From positions 1 through 11,741 of the forward strand of contig JAKUTA010000022.1 in the NCBI GenBank assembly GCA_022447885.1: a DNA stretch of 11,741 bases, given 5' to 3'. The DNA comes from Candidatus Poseidoniales archaeon (GTDB lineage: Archaea; Thermoplasmatota; Poseidoniia; Poseidoniales; Thalassarchaeaceae). Below, piece by piece: positions 6,228-11,741 of this stretch (the stretch's first letter is position 1; every line of letters begins with the position of its first letter). A program made the translations under genes and the position numbers. The notes below the pieces were generated by a model that did not search any database, was not told where the DNA came from, and saw only the letters and a list, made by a program, of their open reading frames with translations.

Positions 6228-7709
6228 ATGCCCGACAGCGAGATTTCCATGTCTGGGGCGAAGCGTTCGAAGCCGAAGAAATCGGTGTCCAAAGAGAAGA
6301 CATCGGTGAAGTCGAAGAAGACCGTGCAGAAGAGATCGGTGTCTGAAGAGAAGCAGACAACGATGTCGCAGAGGAGCAGAAGCAGCAGTTCGGCACTCAA
6401 GGTGAGCAACCAGATCCCAGAGGAGCGGCGCCGAAAGATCAAGTCTGCGATGGCAGGTCACAAGCGTGCCAAGCGCACCGAGTGGGACCGAGCAAAGGGA
6501 GTCAAGCAGCATCGTATCCTCAAGAAGCGGGTGAAACCGGGGACCATTCGCAAGATCAAGTTTCCATTGCTCGATGTTACGATGGGCGATGACTGGCAGA
6601 CCCCGATCACCGTCATCCACGGTGCTCGTCCAGGTCCTGTCGTCACCATCACCGGTGCCATCCACGGAGACGAGTTGATCGGTCCGCTCGCCTGTTCGAT
6701 GCTCTGCCAGGAGACGCTGACCTCAGATGGCAAACCGCTCGACCCGCTCACGATGGCCGGAACCGTGCGCATCGCCCCGATCCTCAATCCTCCCGGATTC
6801 CGGCAGAACAGTCGTTACTTCCCCGACGGGCGTGACCTCAATCGCGAATTCCCTGGCTCCCCTGATGGCAACACCACCCAGCGGGTCGCCGATCGCATCT
6901 GGGATCTGCTGCTCTCTGACTCGGATTACATCATCGACCTGCACGCTGCCGCCCGTGGCCGCTCGAACCTTCCTCAGGTGCGCGCCGACCTCGCCCATCC
7001 CGAGAGCAACAAACTCGCCCGTGCCTTCGGCGTCGAGGTCATCCTCGACTCCAAGGGGCCGCGTGGCACGCTGCGCCGCGTCGCTGTGGACAGCGGGATC
7101 GGCTGCCTGACCTACGAGGGAGGCGGCGCCAACTTCACCGACCACGAGGCGGTGCAGGTTGCGGTCTACGGGGTGCTCAACTCTCTGCGCAGCCTGCATG
7201 TCCTCCCTGGAATTCCCAGCCGCCCCCGCTTCCGACTGCTCGCATCCGGCTCCACTTGGCTGCGGGCCGAGGAGGGGGGTCTGATCGACATGCGTGTCGA
7301 GCCCGGTTCGTTCGTCGAGAAGGGTGATATCATCGGGCGCATAGTGGATCCGCAGAATCCCGGCGTCGCCGTCGACATCATCTCCCCCGAGCGCGGCCTG
7401 CTCATCTGCACGGCAAACAATCCGTTCGTGCACGCCGGCACTCCGGTCGGTCACCTGCTCCCCATCACTCGCGGCGTCAAACTGGTCAAGCGGCAACTCG
7501 ACGCCCAGAACCGATTGATAGTCTCGGGAAGCCAGGGAGAACCCGCATGGCGTGAGGAGGCCGAGGTCGACGAGATCGCCATCGGGGGAAGCTGGTCCGG
7601 CGGTGCCGTCGATGCGGAATGGCAGCGTGACTGGGCCCAACCTGCGCTGGGTGATGCGGAACTGGCGGCAGCGGAGGCTGAGGAGGAGGCGGCGGAAGAG
7701 GAGCAGTGA
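6228..7709 (+). CDS. Succinylglutamate desuccinylase/aspartoacylase-family zinc hydrolase with basic N-terminal tail
   Basis: The 493-residue protein has a catalytic core (about 110-330) of the AstE/AspA branch of the M14-like zinc carboxypeptidase fold, whose members remove acyl groups from N-acyl amino acids or related amides. Visible zinc-site motifs are AIHGDE (His146, Glu149) and IIDLHA (His239). DLNREFPG (203-210) supplies the usual substrate-binding Asn-Arg, and Glu297 in TYEGGG matches the general-base position. A barrel-sandwich, biotinyl-like domain follows (about 336-413; EPGSFVEKGDIIG), normal for these proteins. The first 110 residues are unusual: a Lys/Ser/Arg-rich, probably disordered tail with repeats. 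The C-terminus is an Ala/Glu run. The start at 6228 is set by GGAGG at 6215-6219. A small membrane-protein gene follows 51 nt downstream, likely in the same transcript. The family is secure but the substrate is unknown, so I give no symbol. Confidence 0.9.
   Translation: MPDSEISMSGAKRSKPKKSVSKEKTSVKSKKTVQKRSVSEEKQTTMSQRSRSSSSALKVSNQIPEERRRKIKSAMAGHKRAKRTEWDRAKGVKQHRILKKRVKPGTIRKIKFPLLDVTMGDDWQTPITVIHGARPGPVVTITGAIHGDELIGPLACSMLCQETLTSDGKPLDPLTMAGTVRIAPILNPPGFRQNSRYFPDGRDLNREFPGSPDGNTTQRVADRIWDLLLSDSDYIIDLHAAARGRSNLPQVRADLAHPESNKLARAFGVEVILDSKGPRGTLRRVAVDSGIGCLTYEGGGANFTDHEAVQVAVYGVLNSLRSLHVLPGIPSRPRFRLLASGSTWLRAEEGGLIDMRVEPGSFVEKGDIIGRIVDPQNPGVAVDIISPERGLLICTANNPFVHAGTPVGHLLPITRGVKLVKRQLDAQNRLIVSGSQGEPAWREEAEVDEIAIGGSWSGGAVDAEWQRDWAQPALGDAELAAAEAEEEAAEEEQ
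6281..6353 (+). repeat. Direct repeat within the basic tail of the aspartoacylase-family gene
   Basis: Positions 6281-6299 and 6335-6353 match at 17 of 19 bases, 54 bp apart. They encode SVSKEK and SVSEEK inside a Lys/Ser-rich tail that also reads KKSV, KKTV and KRSV. The unit keeps the reading frame, which suggests local duplication of a short basic module. Confidence 0.65.
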
Positions 7710-7748
7710 GTTCCTCCGTCACTCTCTTGTATGTTCGAGTTTCCTATC

Positions 7749-7755
7749 GAGGTGA
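7749..7755 (+). promoter_or_regulatory. Shine-Dalgarno site fixing the small membrane protein start
   Basis: GAGGTGA, a full match to the archaeal anti-Shine-Dalgarno sequence, ends 5 nt before the ATG at 7761. The in-frame ATG at 7731 has no such site, so the shorter protein is preferred. Confidence 0.7.
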
Positions 7756-7760
7756 AGCGG

Positions 7761-8072
7761 ATGACTGAGCGCGGTTGGAGCCCTGACGAGGAGGCTCGTG
7801 AGAAGAGCAAGAAGGCCCAGGTGGTAGCCTCGATGCTTGAAGACGAGTCGCTTGAGCGGCTGCGCGACATGTCGGAGAGTGAGGATTCGGACCTCGAAGC
7901 GGCGCGCAGCGAGCGCCAGTCCCGCCCCGACCTGCGGATGGACACCACTGCCGAGGAACAGGCGCGGGCGAACCGCAACACGGACATCTGGACCTACGCG
8001 CTCGTGGGCATCGCCATCGCCATCGTGCTGGTGGGCGCCGCCTTCGGCCTCGGCTGGGACCTGCTCACTTGA
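7761..8072 (+). CDS. Small protein with one C-terminal membrane helix, function unknown
   Basis: The 103-residue product has a long, highly charged and probably helical N-terminal part (1-73; REKSKK, MLEDESLERL, SESEDSD). One hydrophobic segment follows (about 77-97; ALVGIAIAIVLVGAAFGLG) and ends with a three- to five-residue tail. No signal peptide precedes the charged part, so a tail-anchored arrangement with the charged domain in the cytoplasm is likely. The start at 7761 is supported by GAGGTGA just upstream. The gene lies 51 nt after the aspartoacylase-family gene on the same strand, which suggests co-transcription and perhaps a linked role. Its stop overlaps the stop of the convergent subtilase gene by 8 bp. 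I do not recognise a family. Confidence 0.8.
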   Translation: MTERGWSPDEEAREKSKKAQVVASMLEDESLERLRDMSESEDSDLEAARSERQSRPDLRMDTTAEEQARANRNTDIWTYALVGIAIAIVLVGAAFGLGWDLLT

Positions 8073-11000
8073 TCGGGGCTCCAATCAGGCTCGGTTTCTG
8101 CATACGCAGCACGGCGGGAGGAGGTCTGCGCCGACGCGTGATGAGCATGAACAACAGCATGAACACCAGCACAGCACCGAGTCCGATCACCGCCTCGTTG
8201 GGTATCGACAGCCCCCCGATTCCCGTGCCGGTGACGTTCCCGTCAGCCTCATCATCGCCGACTTCCTGATTCTCCTCCGGCTCGGGCTCCGGTGGTGGAG
8301 GATTCCACACCTCGTATTCGAAGGTCCAATTCCACAACAGGGATTCGTCAGCGTCGGTGAGCACGAAGTGGATGTTGAACGGACCGACCGTCTCGTTGTG
8401 TCGGTGACAGATGACCTGCTCCAACTTGTCGAAGGCGAGCGGTTCCTTGCAGTCGGTCGCCGCGAACCCGAACTCCCGTTCGCCTTCTCCGGCTACGTAC
8501 GCGAATCCGTCAGGGCCGGTGACCATCCAGCGCACGCTGGCGTTCTCGTCCAGAGTCGTCCAGTCCCAGCCAACATCGGATACGATCACCTCGATGCGGA
8601 ACCCAGAACCGTCTGAGTAGAGCCGCGTATGTGTCCCACTCGGCAATTCATGGTCACTGCTGTTGTACAGGCCATGCAGTTCGAACCGGAAGTGCGCGGT
8701 GCGGTTCACATCGTTGTCGATGTCACCATCGCAGTCGTCGTCGATCCAGTTCCAGGTCTCGTTGGCATCCGGCGAGCGCGCCGAGTCGTTGTCGTCGCAG
8801 TCATCGAACCAGCGGTAGCCGTCGCCATCCTCGTCGAGGTCCGGCGACAGCGGATCTGTCAACGTGTAGAGCCACTCCTCGCCGTCGAGCAGCCCGTCGC
8901 GATCGGTGTCGTTGTGGAACGGATCGGTGCCGATCAGGTTGTACTCATCGAGGTCGAACAGCATGTCGCCGTCGCTGTCCATCCCTTGGAAGTCCTCGTC
9001 GATGAGGTCGTCGCAGTCGTTGTCGAAGCCATCTAGTTCCTCAACCATGCCCGGATTACGGGTGGGGTCTTCGTCATCGCAGTCGGAGAACCAGTACCAA
9101 CCATCCCCATCGGTGTCGTTGTCGAAGGTGAGCGGGTCGGAGCCATGCACGTTCACCTCATCCCCGTCCGAGAGCCCATCCCAGTCGCTGTCCCACAGTG
9201 AGAGGTTGGTGCCATGCACATGGTACTCCGCCCAGTCGCTGAGCCCATCCGAGTCGCTGTCTGTGGCGTTGAAACCCTCGTCCACCAAGCCGTTGCAGTT
9301 GTCGTCGATTCCGTTGAGCCTCTCGGCAGCCACCGGATTGATGAGCGGGTCGGTGTCGTTGCAGTCAGAGAACCAGTACCACGTGTCATTGTCCGTGTCG
9401 TTGTCATAGACCAAGGGATCCGAGTGGTGGAACATCACCTCTGGACCGTCGAGCAGCCCATCTCCGTCAGTGTCGTTGTTCAGCGGGTCGGTGCCGTTGA
9501 CGAGCACCTCGACGCCGTCGGTCAGGCCACCGTCGTCGGTGTCGGAAGCCAACGGGTCGGTGGAGAGGTTGAGCACCTCGTCGCCGTCGCCGAGCGAGTC
9601 GCCGTCGGTGTCGACGTTGTCAGGGTCGGTCAGGTAGATGTTCGTCTCATCATCATCCAGAAGGCCGTCTCCATCGGTATCCCGTTGCTCATCTATCCCG
9701 TGCAGCATCAACTGCCAGGAGTCGAAGGTGCCGGAGGCGCCCGAGTCTTTGTCCTCGACCTCGATGCTCCAATTTCCTCGTGCTGGCTCGCCCCAGAAGT
9801 GCGTGCTGGTGAACACCCAGTCAGCGTAGTTGTTGCCATTGTCGTTATGCTCCCGGGCGAGCGTCGATTCCGTGCCTGATGGGGAGATGAGCGTGATTTC
9901 GAGGTCGCCCCGCGCTGAATGCGTGATGTCGACGTAGATCTCGACCATCTCCAGTGTGATTTCATCGCTGACATAGACACTCTCGTTCACCGCTACGCCG
10001 GTGTCGTCAGGAATCGAGGTTCCCGGCGAGAACAGCTGGCTGGTGTAATTCATTTCAGGGTCGACCGTCGTCCAGTTGCGAGCGAGTTCGACCGCCGCCC
10101 CCGCGTCGATTACGCCGAAGCCGTACTTGTGGCTGACATCATGACCGGCTCCGTTGACGTCCCACGACCAGTCGTTGGCGTCGTTCACACGCGCCGTCTC
10201 GACCAGAATGTGCTGCACGTCTCTCCAGGTGAGGTTGGAGTTGCTCTCGAGCATCAGGGCGATGATCCCGGAGACGAGCGGTGTGGCCGAAGAGGTGCCT
10301 CCGAAGTCGTCGGTGTAGTCACCGTTCGAGTAGCCCTGGCCACCTTCGATGTCGGTGGTGGTGATGCCCTCTCCATCCCCGTCAGAGGGAGCGGCGATGA
10401 GGATGTTGTCACCCGGTTCAGAGTACCACGAGTTGTCCCCGTAGTGCGTGGTGGCGGATACGGCGATGGTGAAGCGGTTGTTCGCCCAGCCATCAGCGTT
10501 CGAGTCGTCGTTGCTCGAAAGGCCGTTGCCGGCAGCGAAGGTGATGATGTTGCCAAGGCCCCCCCTGCCCTGATAGGCGTCCGCCTCCATCGCCGCGAGC
10601 ATCAGCGGTCCGGGCCCTTCGAGTATGGCCCCATTGTCATAGGGACCCCACGAATTGCTGTAGATGTCGATCGTCTGGCGGTTGTGCGATATTGCGCCCG
10701 CCTCATCAGAATCCGAGAACCCGCAGGCGATCAGGCGAAGACCCACCAGGTCCGCGTCAGGTGCTGAACCTGACACGCCGATGCTGTTGTTGCCCGTCCC
10801 GGCGGCGACTCCAGCGACGGCGGTGCCGTGTGGGTCGTTGTTGCCCGGGTTGGGGTTACCGTCGTTTCCGCACCAGTCCCAATCCAGACTGTCTCGATAA
10901 TTGGTTGACAGATCTGCATGATCGGTATCGAGTCCGTCGTCGACTATGCCGATGACCACGCCAGTGCCGAGCGTCGAGTTCCACACACCGGTGATATTGA

Positions 11001-11478
11001 CATCCTCGCCGACAGTTCCACTGGTCTGGCCGGTGTTGCGCAGGTGCCATTGGTCGCCGAAACGCGGGTCGTTCGGAATCATCTTCTTGCTCATCTCCCG
11101 TTCCACCAGCGGATAGGCCACTTCGATGACACCCCCCGCCTGCAGAGACGCGACCCGTGCCGCCACAGAGTTGACTCCACCGAGTTCGTCGACATCCACT
11201 ATCCACGCGCCCGCGAGGTCCGGAGCGGGCTGACCCATGGCATTCTGGCTGACCACCACCCACGACTTGGCGGTGGCCAGTTCATCGGCGGAGTAACGGT
11301 CGAGGTCGCTCACCCGGGCGAACGCGGCGCGGATGACTGGAGAATAGCCGTTGGTGATCGGTGCTGCATCAGGGTCGTAGGGCAGTGGCGCTCCCAGGCC
11401 GGTCTCTAGCGGGGCGCCCTGCACGACTGGCGAGAGCATGGCGAATAGCAGAACGAGCGCCAGCATGTGCCTGCGCAT
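8065..11478 (-). CDS. Kexin/furin-like subtilase with P domain, TSP3-type and MopE-type metal-binding repeats and membrane anchor
   Basis: This 1137-residue protein is a predicted surface serine protease. It has a signal peptide (about 1-22), a propeptide (23-132) and an S8 catalytic domain (about 133-470). The catalytic residues are Asp180 (IVDDGLD), His217 (DPHGT), Ser396 (GGTSSATP) and oxyanion Asn318 (AAGNG). The double Asp, SWGPYDNG (276-283) and QGRGGLG (303-309) place it with kexin/furin (S8B) rather than classical subtilisins. A P-type beta domain follows (about 507-595). Asp-rich TSP3-like repeats (DTDGDGLLD) and three MopE-type motifs (around Cys706, Cys800 and Cys894) follow, then a folded segment (925-1058), a Pro/Glu linker, one membrane helix (about 1095-1113) and a basic RRRR tail. 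More than twenty N-x-S/T sequons suggest N-glycosylation. Cutting precursors at basic residues is inferred. There is no Shine-Dalgarno site; Met5 is an alternative start. Confidence 0.93.
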   Translation of the reverse strand: MRRHMLALVLLFAMLSPVVQGAPLETGLGAPLPYDPDAAPITNGYSPVIRAAFARVSDLDRYSADELATAKSWVVVSQNAMGQPAPDLAGAWIVDVDELGGVNSVAARVASLQAGGVIEVAYPLVEREMSKKMIPNDPRFGDQWHLRNTGQTSGTVGEDVNITGVWNSTLGTGVVIGIVDDGLDTDHADLSTNYRDSLDWDWCGNDGNPNPGNNDPHGTAVAGVAAGTGNNSIGVSGSAPDADLVGLRLIACGFSDSDEAGAISHNRQTIDIYSNSWGPYDNGAILEGPGPLMLAAMEADAYQGRGGLGNIITFAAGNGLSSNDDSNADGWANNRFTIAVSATTHYGDNSWYSEPGDNILIAAPSDGDGEGITTTDIEGGQGYSNGDYTDDFGGTSSATPLVSGIIALMLESNSNLTWRDVQHILVETARVNDANDWSWDVNGAGHDVSHKYGFGVIDAGAAVELARNWTTVDPEMNYTSQLFSPGTSIPDDTGVAVNESVYVSDEITLEMVEIYVDITHSARGDLEITLISPSGTESTLAREHNDNGNNYADWVFTSTHFWGEPARGNWSIEVEDKDSGASGTFDSWQLMLHGIDEQRDTDGDGLLDDDETNIYLTDPDNVDTDGDSLGDGDEVLNLSTDPLASDTDDGGLTDGVEVLVNGTDPLNNDTDGDGLLDGPEVMFHHSDPLVYDNDTDNDTWYWFSDCNDTDPLINPVAAERLNGIDDNCNGLVDEGFNATDSDSDGLSDWAEYHVHGTNLSLWDSDWDGLSDGDEVNVHGSDPLTFDNDTDGDGWYWFSDCDDEDPTRNPGMVEELDGFDNDCDDLIDEDFQGMDSDGDMLFDLDEYNLIGTDPFHNDTDRDGLLDGEEWLYTLTDPLSPDLDEDGDGYRWFDDCDDNDSARSPDANETWNWIDDDCDGDIDNDVNRTAHFRFELHGLYNSSDHELPSGTHTRLYSDGSGFRIEVIVSDVGWDWTTLDENASVRWMVTGPDGFAYVAGEGEREFGFAATDCKEPLAFDKLEQVICHRHNETVGPFNIHFVLTDADESLLWNWTFEYEVWNPPPPEPEPEENQEVGDDEADGNVTGTGIGGLSIPNEAVIGLGAVLVFMLLFMLITRRRRPPPAVLRMQKPSLIGAPIK
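8707..9552 (-). repeat. Three tandem 94-residue (282 bp) metal-binding super-repeats inside the subtilase
   Basis: Protein residues 643-736, 737-830 and 831-924 form three units of exactly 94 residues. Each has two TSP3-like Asp-rich loops and then a MopE-type segment (pattern W-F-x-D-C-x-D-x-D, then D-D/N-x-C, then a hydrophobic-D-acidic ending). Anchor cysteines 706, 800 and 894 are exactly 94 apart. At DNA level, segments such as gagaaccagtacca recur at a 282-bp offset near 9087 and 9369. Another TSP3-like stretch (about 599-642) precedes the first unit. Confidence 0.85.
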
Positions 11479-11483
11479 GGGCG

Positions 11484-11520
11484 CTAGGCTACACGGCTCG
11501 TCTTTAGCCGTAATGCCTAG
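11484..11520. repeat. Two-tier inverted repeat upstream of the subtilase start
   Basis: The outer arms are CTAGGC (11484-11489) and GCCTAG (11515-11520). The inner arms are ACGGCT (11493-11498) and AGCCGT (11506-11511). They are separated by a symmetric 3x3 mismatch and a 7-nt apical loop. The structure begins 5 nt upstream of the ATG at 11478. It could be a leader hairpin or a regulator-binding dyad for the subtilase gene. Confidence 0.6.
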
Positions 11521-11539
11521 GTGGACGGTGTCTGTGACC

Positions 11540-11551
11540 GGGATATTCGGT
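11540..11551 (-). promoter_or_regulatory. Possible TATA-like element of the subtilase gene
   Basis: On the minus strand, AACCGAATATCC is the only short AT-type motif upstream of the subtilase. With usual archaeal spacing (about 25-27 nt) it would start transcription near 11518-11520, exactly where the two-tier inverted repeat begins. The match to a consensus TATA box is weak, so this is tentative. Confidence 0.25.
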
Positions 11552-11575
11552 TTTTCTGCTTATCCAAGCAGAAAA
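11552..11575. terminator. Perfect 10-bp stem-loop between the two right-end minus-strand genes
   Basis: TTTTCTGCTT (11552-11561), loop ATCC and AAGCAGAAAA (11566-11575) form a perfect 10-bp stem. It lies about 60 nt downstream of the stop of the right-edge gene and about 75 nt upstream of the subtilase start. The symmetry fits a bidirectional terminator-like hairpin with A/T-rich flanks, or an operator. No long T-tract follows outside the stem, so the terminator call is only moderate. Confidence 0.45.
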
Positions 11576-11634
11576 TGAACGACTCACGGAGGCGCCGAGC
11601 ATAGGGTGGGGTGTGCCCGGATTCCTGAGTGGAA

Positions 11635-11741
11635 TCAGCGGAACAGAGAGGTGTGCAGCCGACCGGTGAGTTCTGCGGCTGCGCGCGGACATTCAGCGGT
11701 CTGGAAGCGGTGGATCGCCTCCTGCCAGCAGCGGATCCGCT
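11635..11741 (-). CDS. C-terminal fragment of an unidentified protein (cut by window edge)
   Basis: On the minus strand one frame enters from the right edge and runs for 34 residues to a TGA at 11635-11637. The sequence, including CWQEAIHRFQTAECPRAAAE, looks like an amphipathic helical protein end, and the other two frames on this strand are less protein-like. A small inverted repeat (GATTCC, loop, GGAATC; 11620-11636) overlaps the stop, and a stronger stem-loop follows at 11552-11575. With only 34 residues the family cannot be named, and an open frame of this length can occur by chance in GC-rich DNA. Confidence 0.5.
   Translation of the reverse strand, partial: RIRCWQEAIHRFQTAECPRAAAELTGRLHTSLFR

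Noticed and set aside
6068..6442. Extension of the thioesterase frame to 6442 with Leu/Ser/Phe-rich residues
   Set aside because: It is the antisense shadow of the Lys/Ser-rich tail of the plus-strand gene; the conserved thioesterase sequence begins near 6000.
6723..7640. 305-residue minus-strand open frame
   Set aside because: It is antisense to the aspartoacylase-family core, whose zinc-site motifs show which strand codes.
8707..9552. Regular 282-bp periodicity considered as a CRISPR-like or noncoding array
   Set aside because: The repeats are in frame inside a protein and encode metal-binding motifs; no short identical repeat with unique spacers is present.
9919..10767. 282-residue plus-strand open frame, with a similar frame at 9214-9879
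   Set aside because: Both lie antisense to the subtilase catalytic and repeat domains; Val-rich text arises from reversed Asp codons.
11504..11692. 62-residue minus-strand open frame in the right-hand spacer
   Set aside because: It is basic and low in protein-like pattern, and it conflicts with the better C-terminal frame ending at 11635.

Overview
The window looks like a stretch of chromosome from a GC-rich archaeon. The best guess is a marine Thermoplasmatota lineage such as Candidatus Poseidoniia (Marine Group II). The guess rests on a Hel308-type archaeal helicase, a heavily sequon-rich surface protease anchored by one C-terminal membrane helix, a mix of genes with and without Shine-Dalgarno sites, and tight packing of conserved housekeeping-type genes. 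The taxonomy is inferred and was not tested against a database. I see no tRNA, rRNA, CRISPR array, insertion sequence or phage gene.

Layout from left to right. (1) complement(<1..1951) is a Hel308/Ski2-like DNA helicase whose C-terminus is cut by the window edge. (2) 2088..2753 (+) is a two-helix membrane protein with a TerB-like helical repeat domain, divergent from the helicase. (3) A minus-strand cluster is read in the order hotdog thioesterase (5564..6016), SprT-like zinc metalloprotease (4877..5485), then a large unrecognised multi-pass membrane protein with a signal peptide (2779..4809). (4) A plus-strand pair, divergent from the thioesterase, holds a succinylglutamate desuccinylase/aspartoacylase-family zinc hydrolase with an unusual basic N-terminal tail (6228..7709) and a small protein with one C-terminal membrane helix (7761..8072). 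(5) complement(8065..11478) is a 1137-residue kexin/furin-like subtilase with a P domain, calcium-type repeats, three MopE-type metal-binding motifs and a membrane anchor; its stop overlaps the preceding convergent gene by 8 bp. (6) complement(11635..>11741) is probably the C-terminal end of another gene.

The genes do not form one obvious pathway. Hel308 and SprT both suggest genome maintenance but lie in separate transcription units. The subtilase, the 676-residue membrane protein, the TerB-like protein and the small tail-anchored protein point to a membrane and cell-surface theme. The most distinctive content is the furin-like subtilase: it keeps acidic residues that set basic-residue specificity in furin, has a dibasic candidate autoprocessing site, and carries three metal-binding super-repeats of exactly 94 residues. 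Several genes also have perfect inverted repeats next to or over the start codon, the clearest being an 8-bp stem whose loop holds the ATG (4798-4818) and a two-tier dyad just upstream of the subtilase (11484-11520). No stretch longer than about 210 bases is without a gene.
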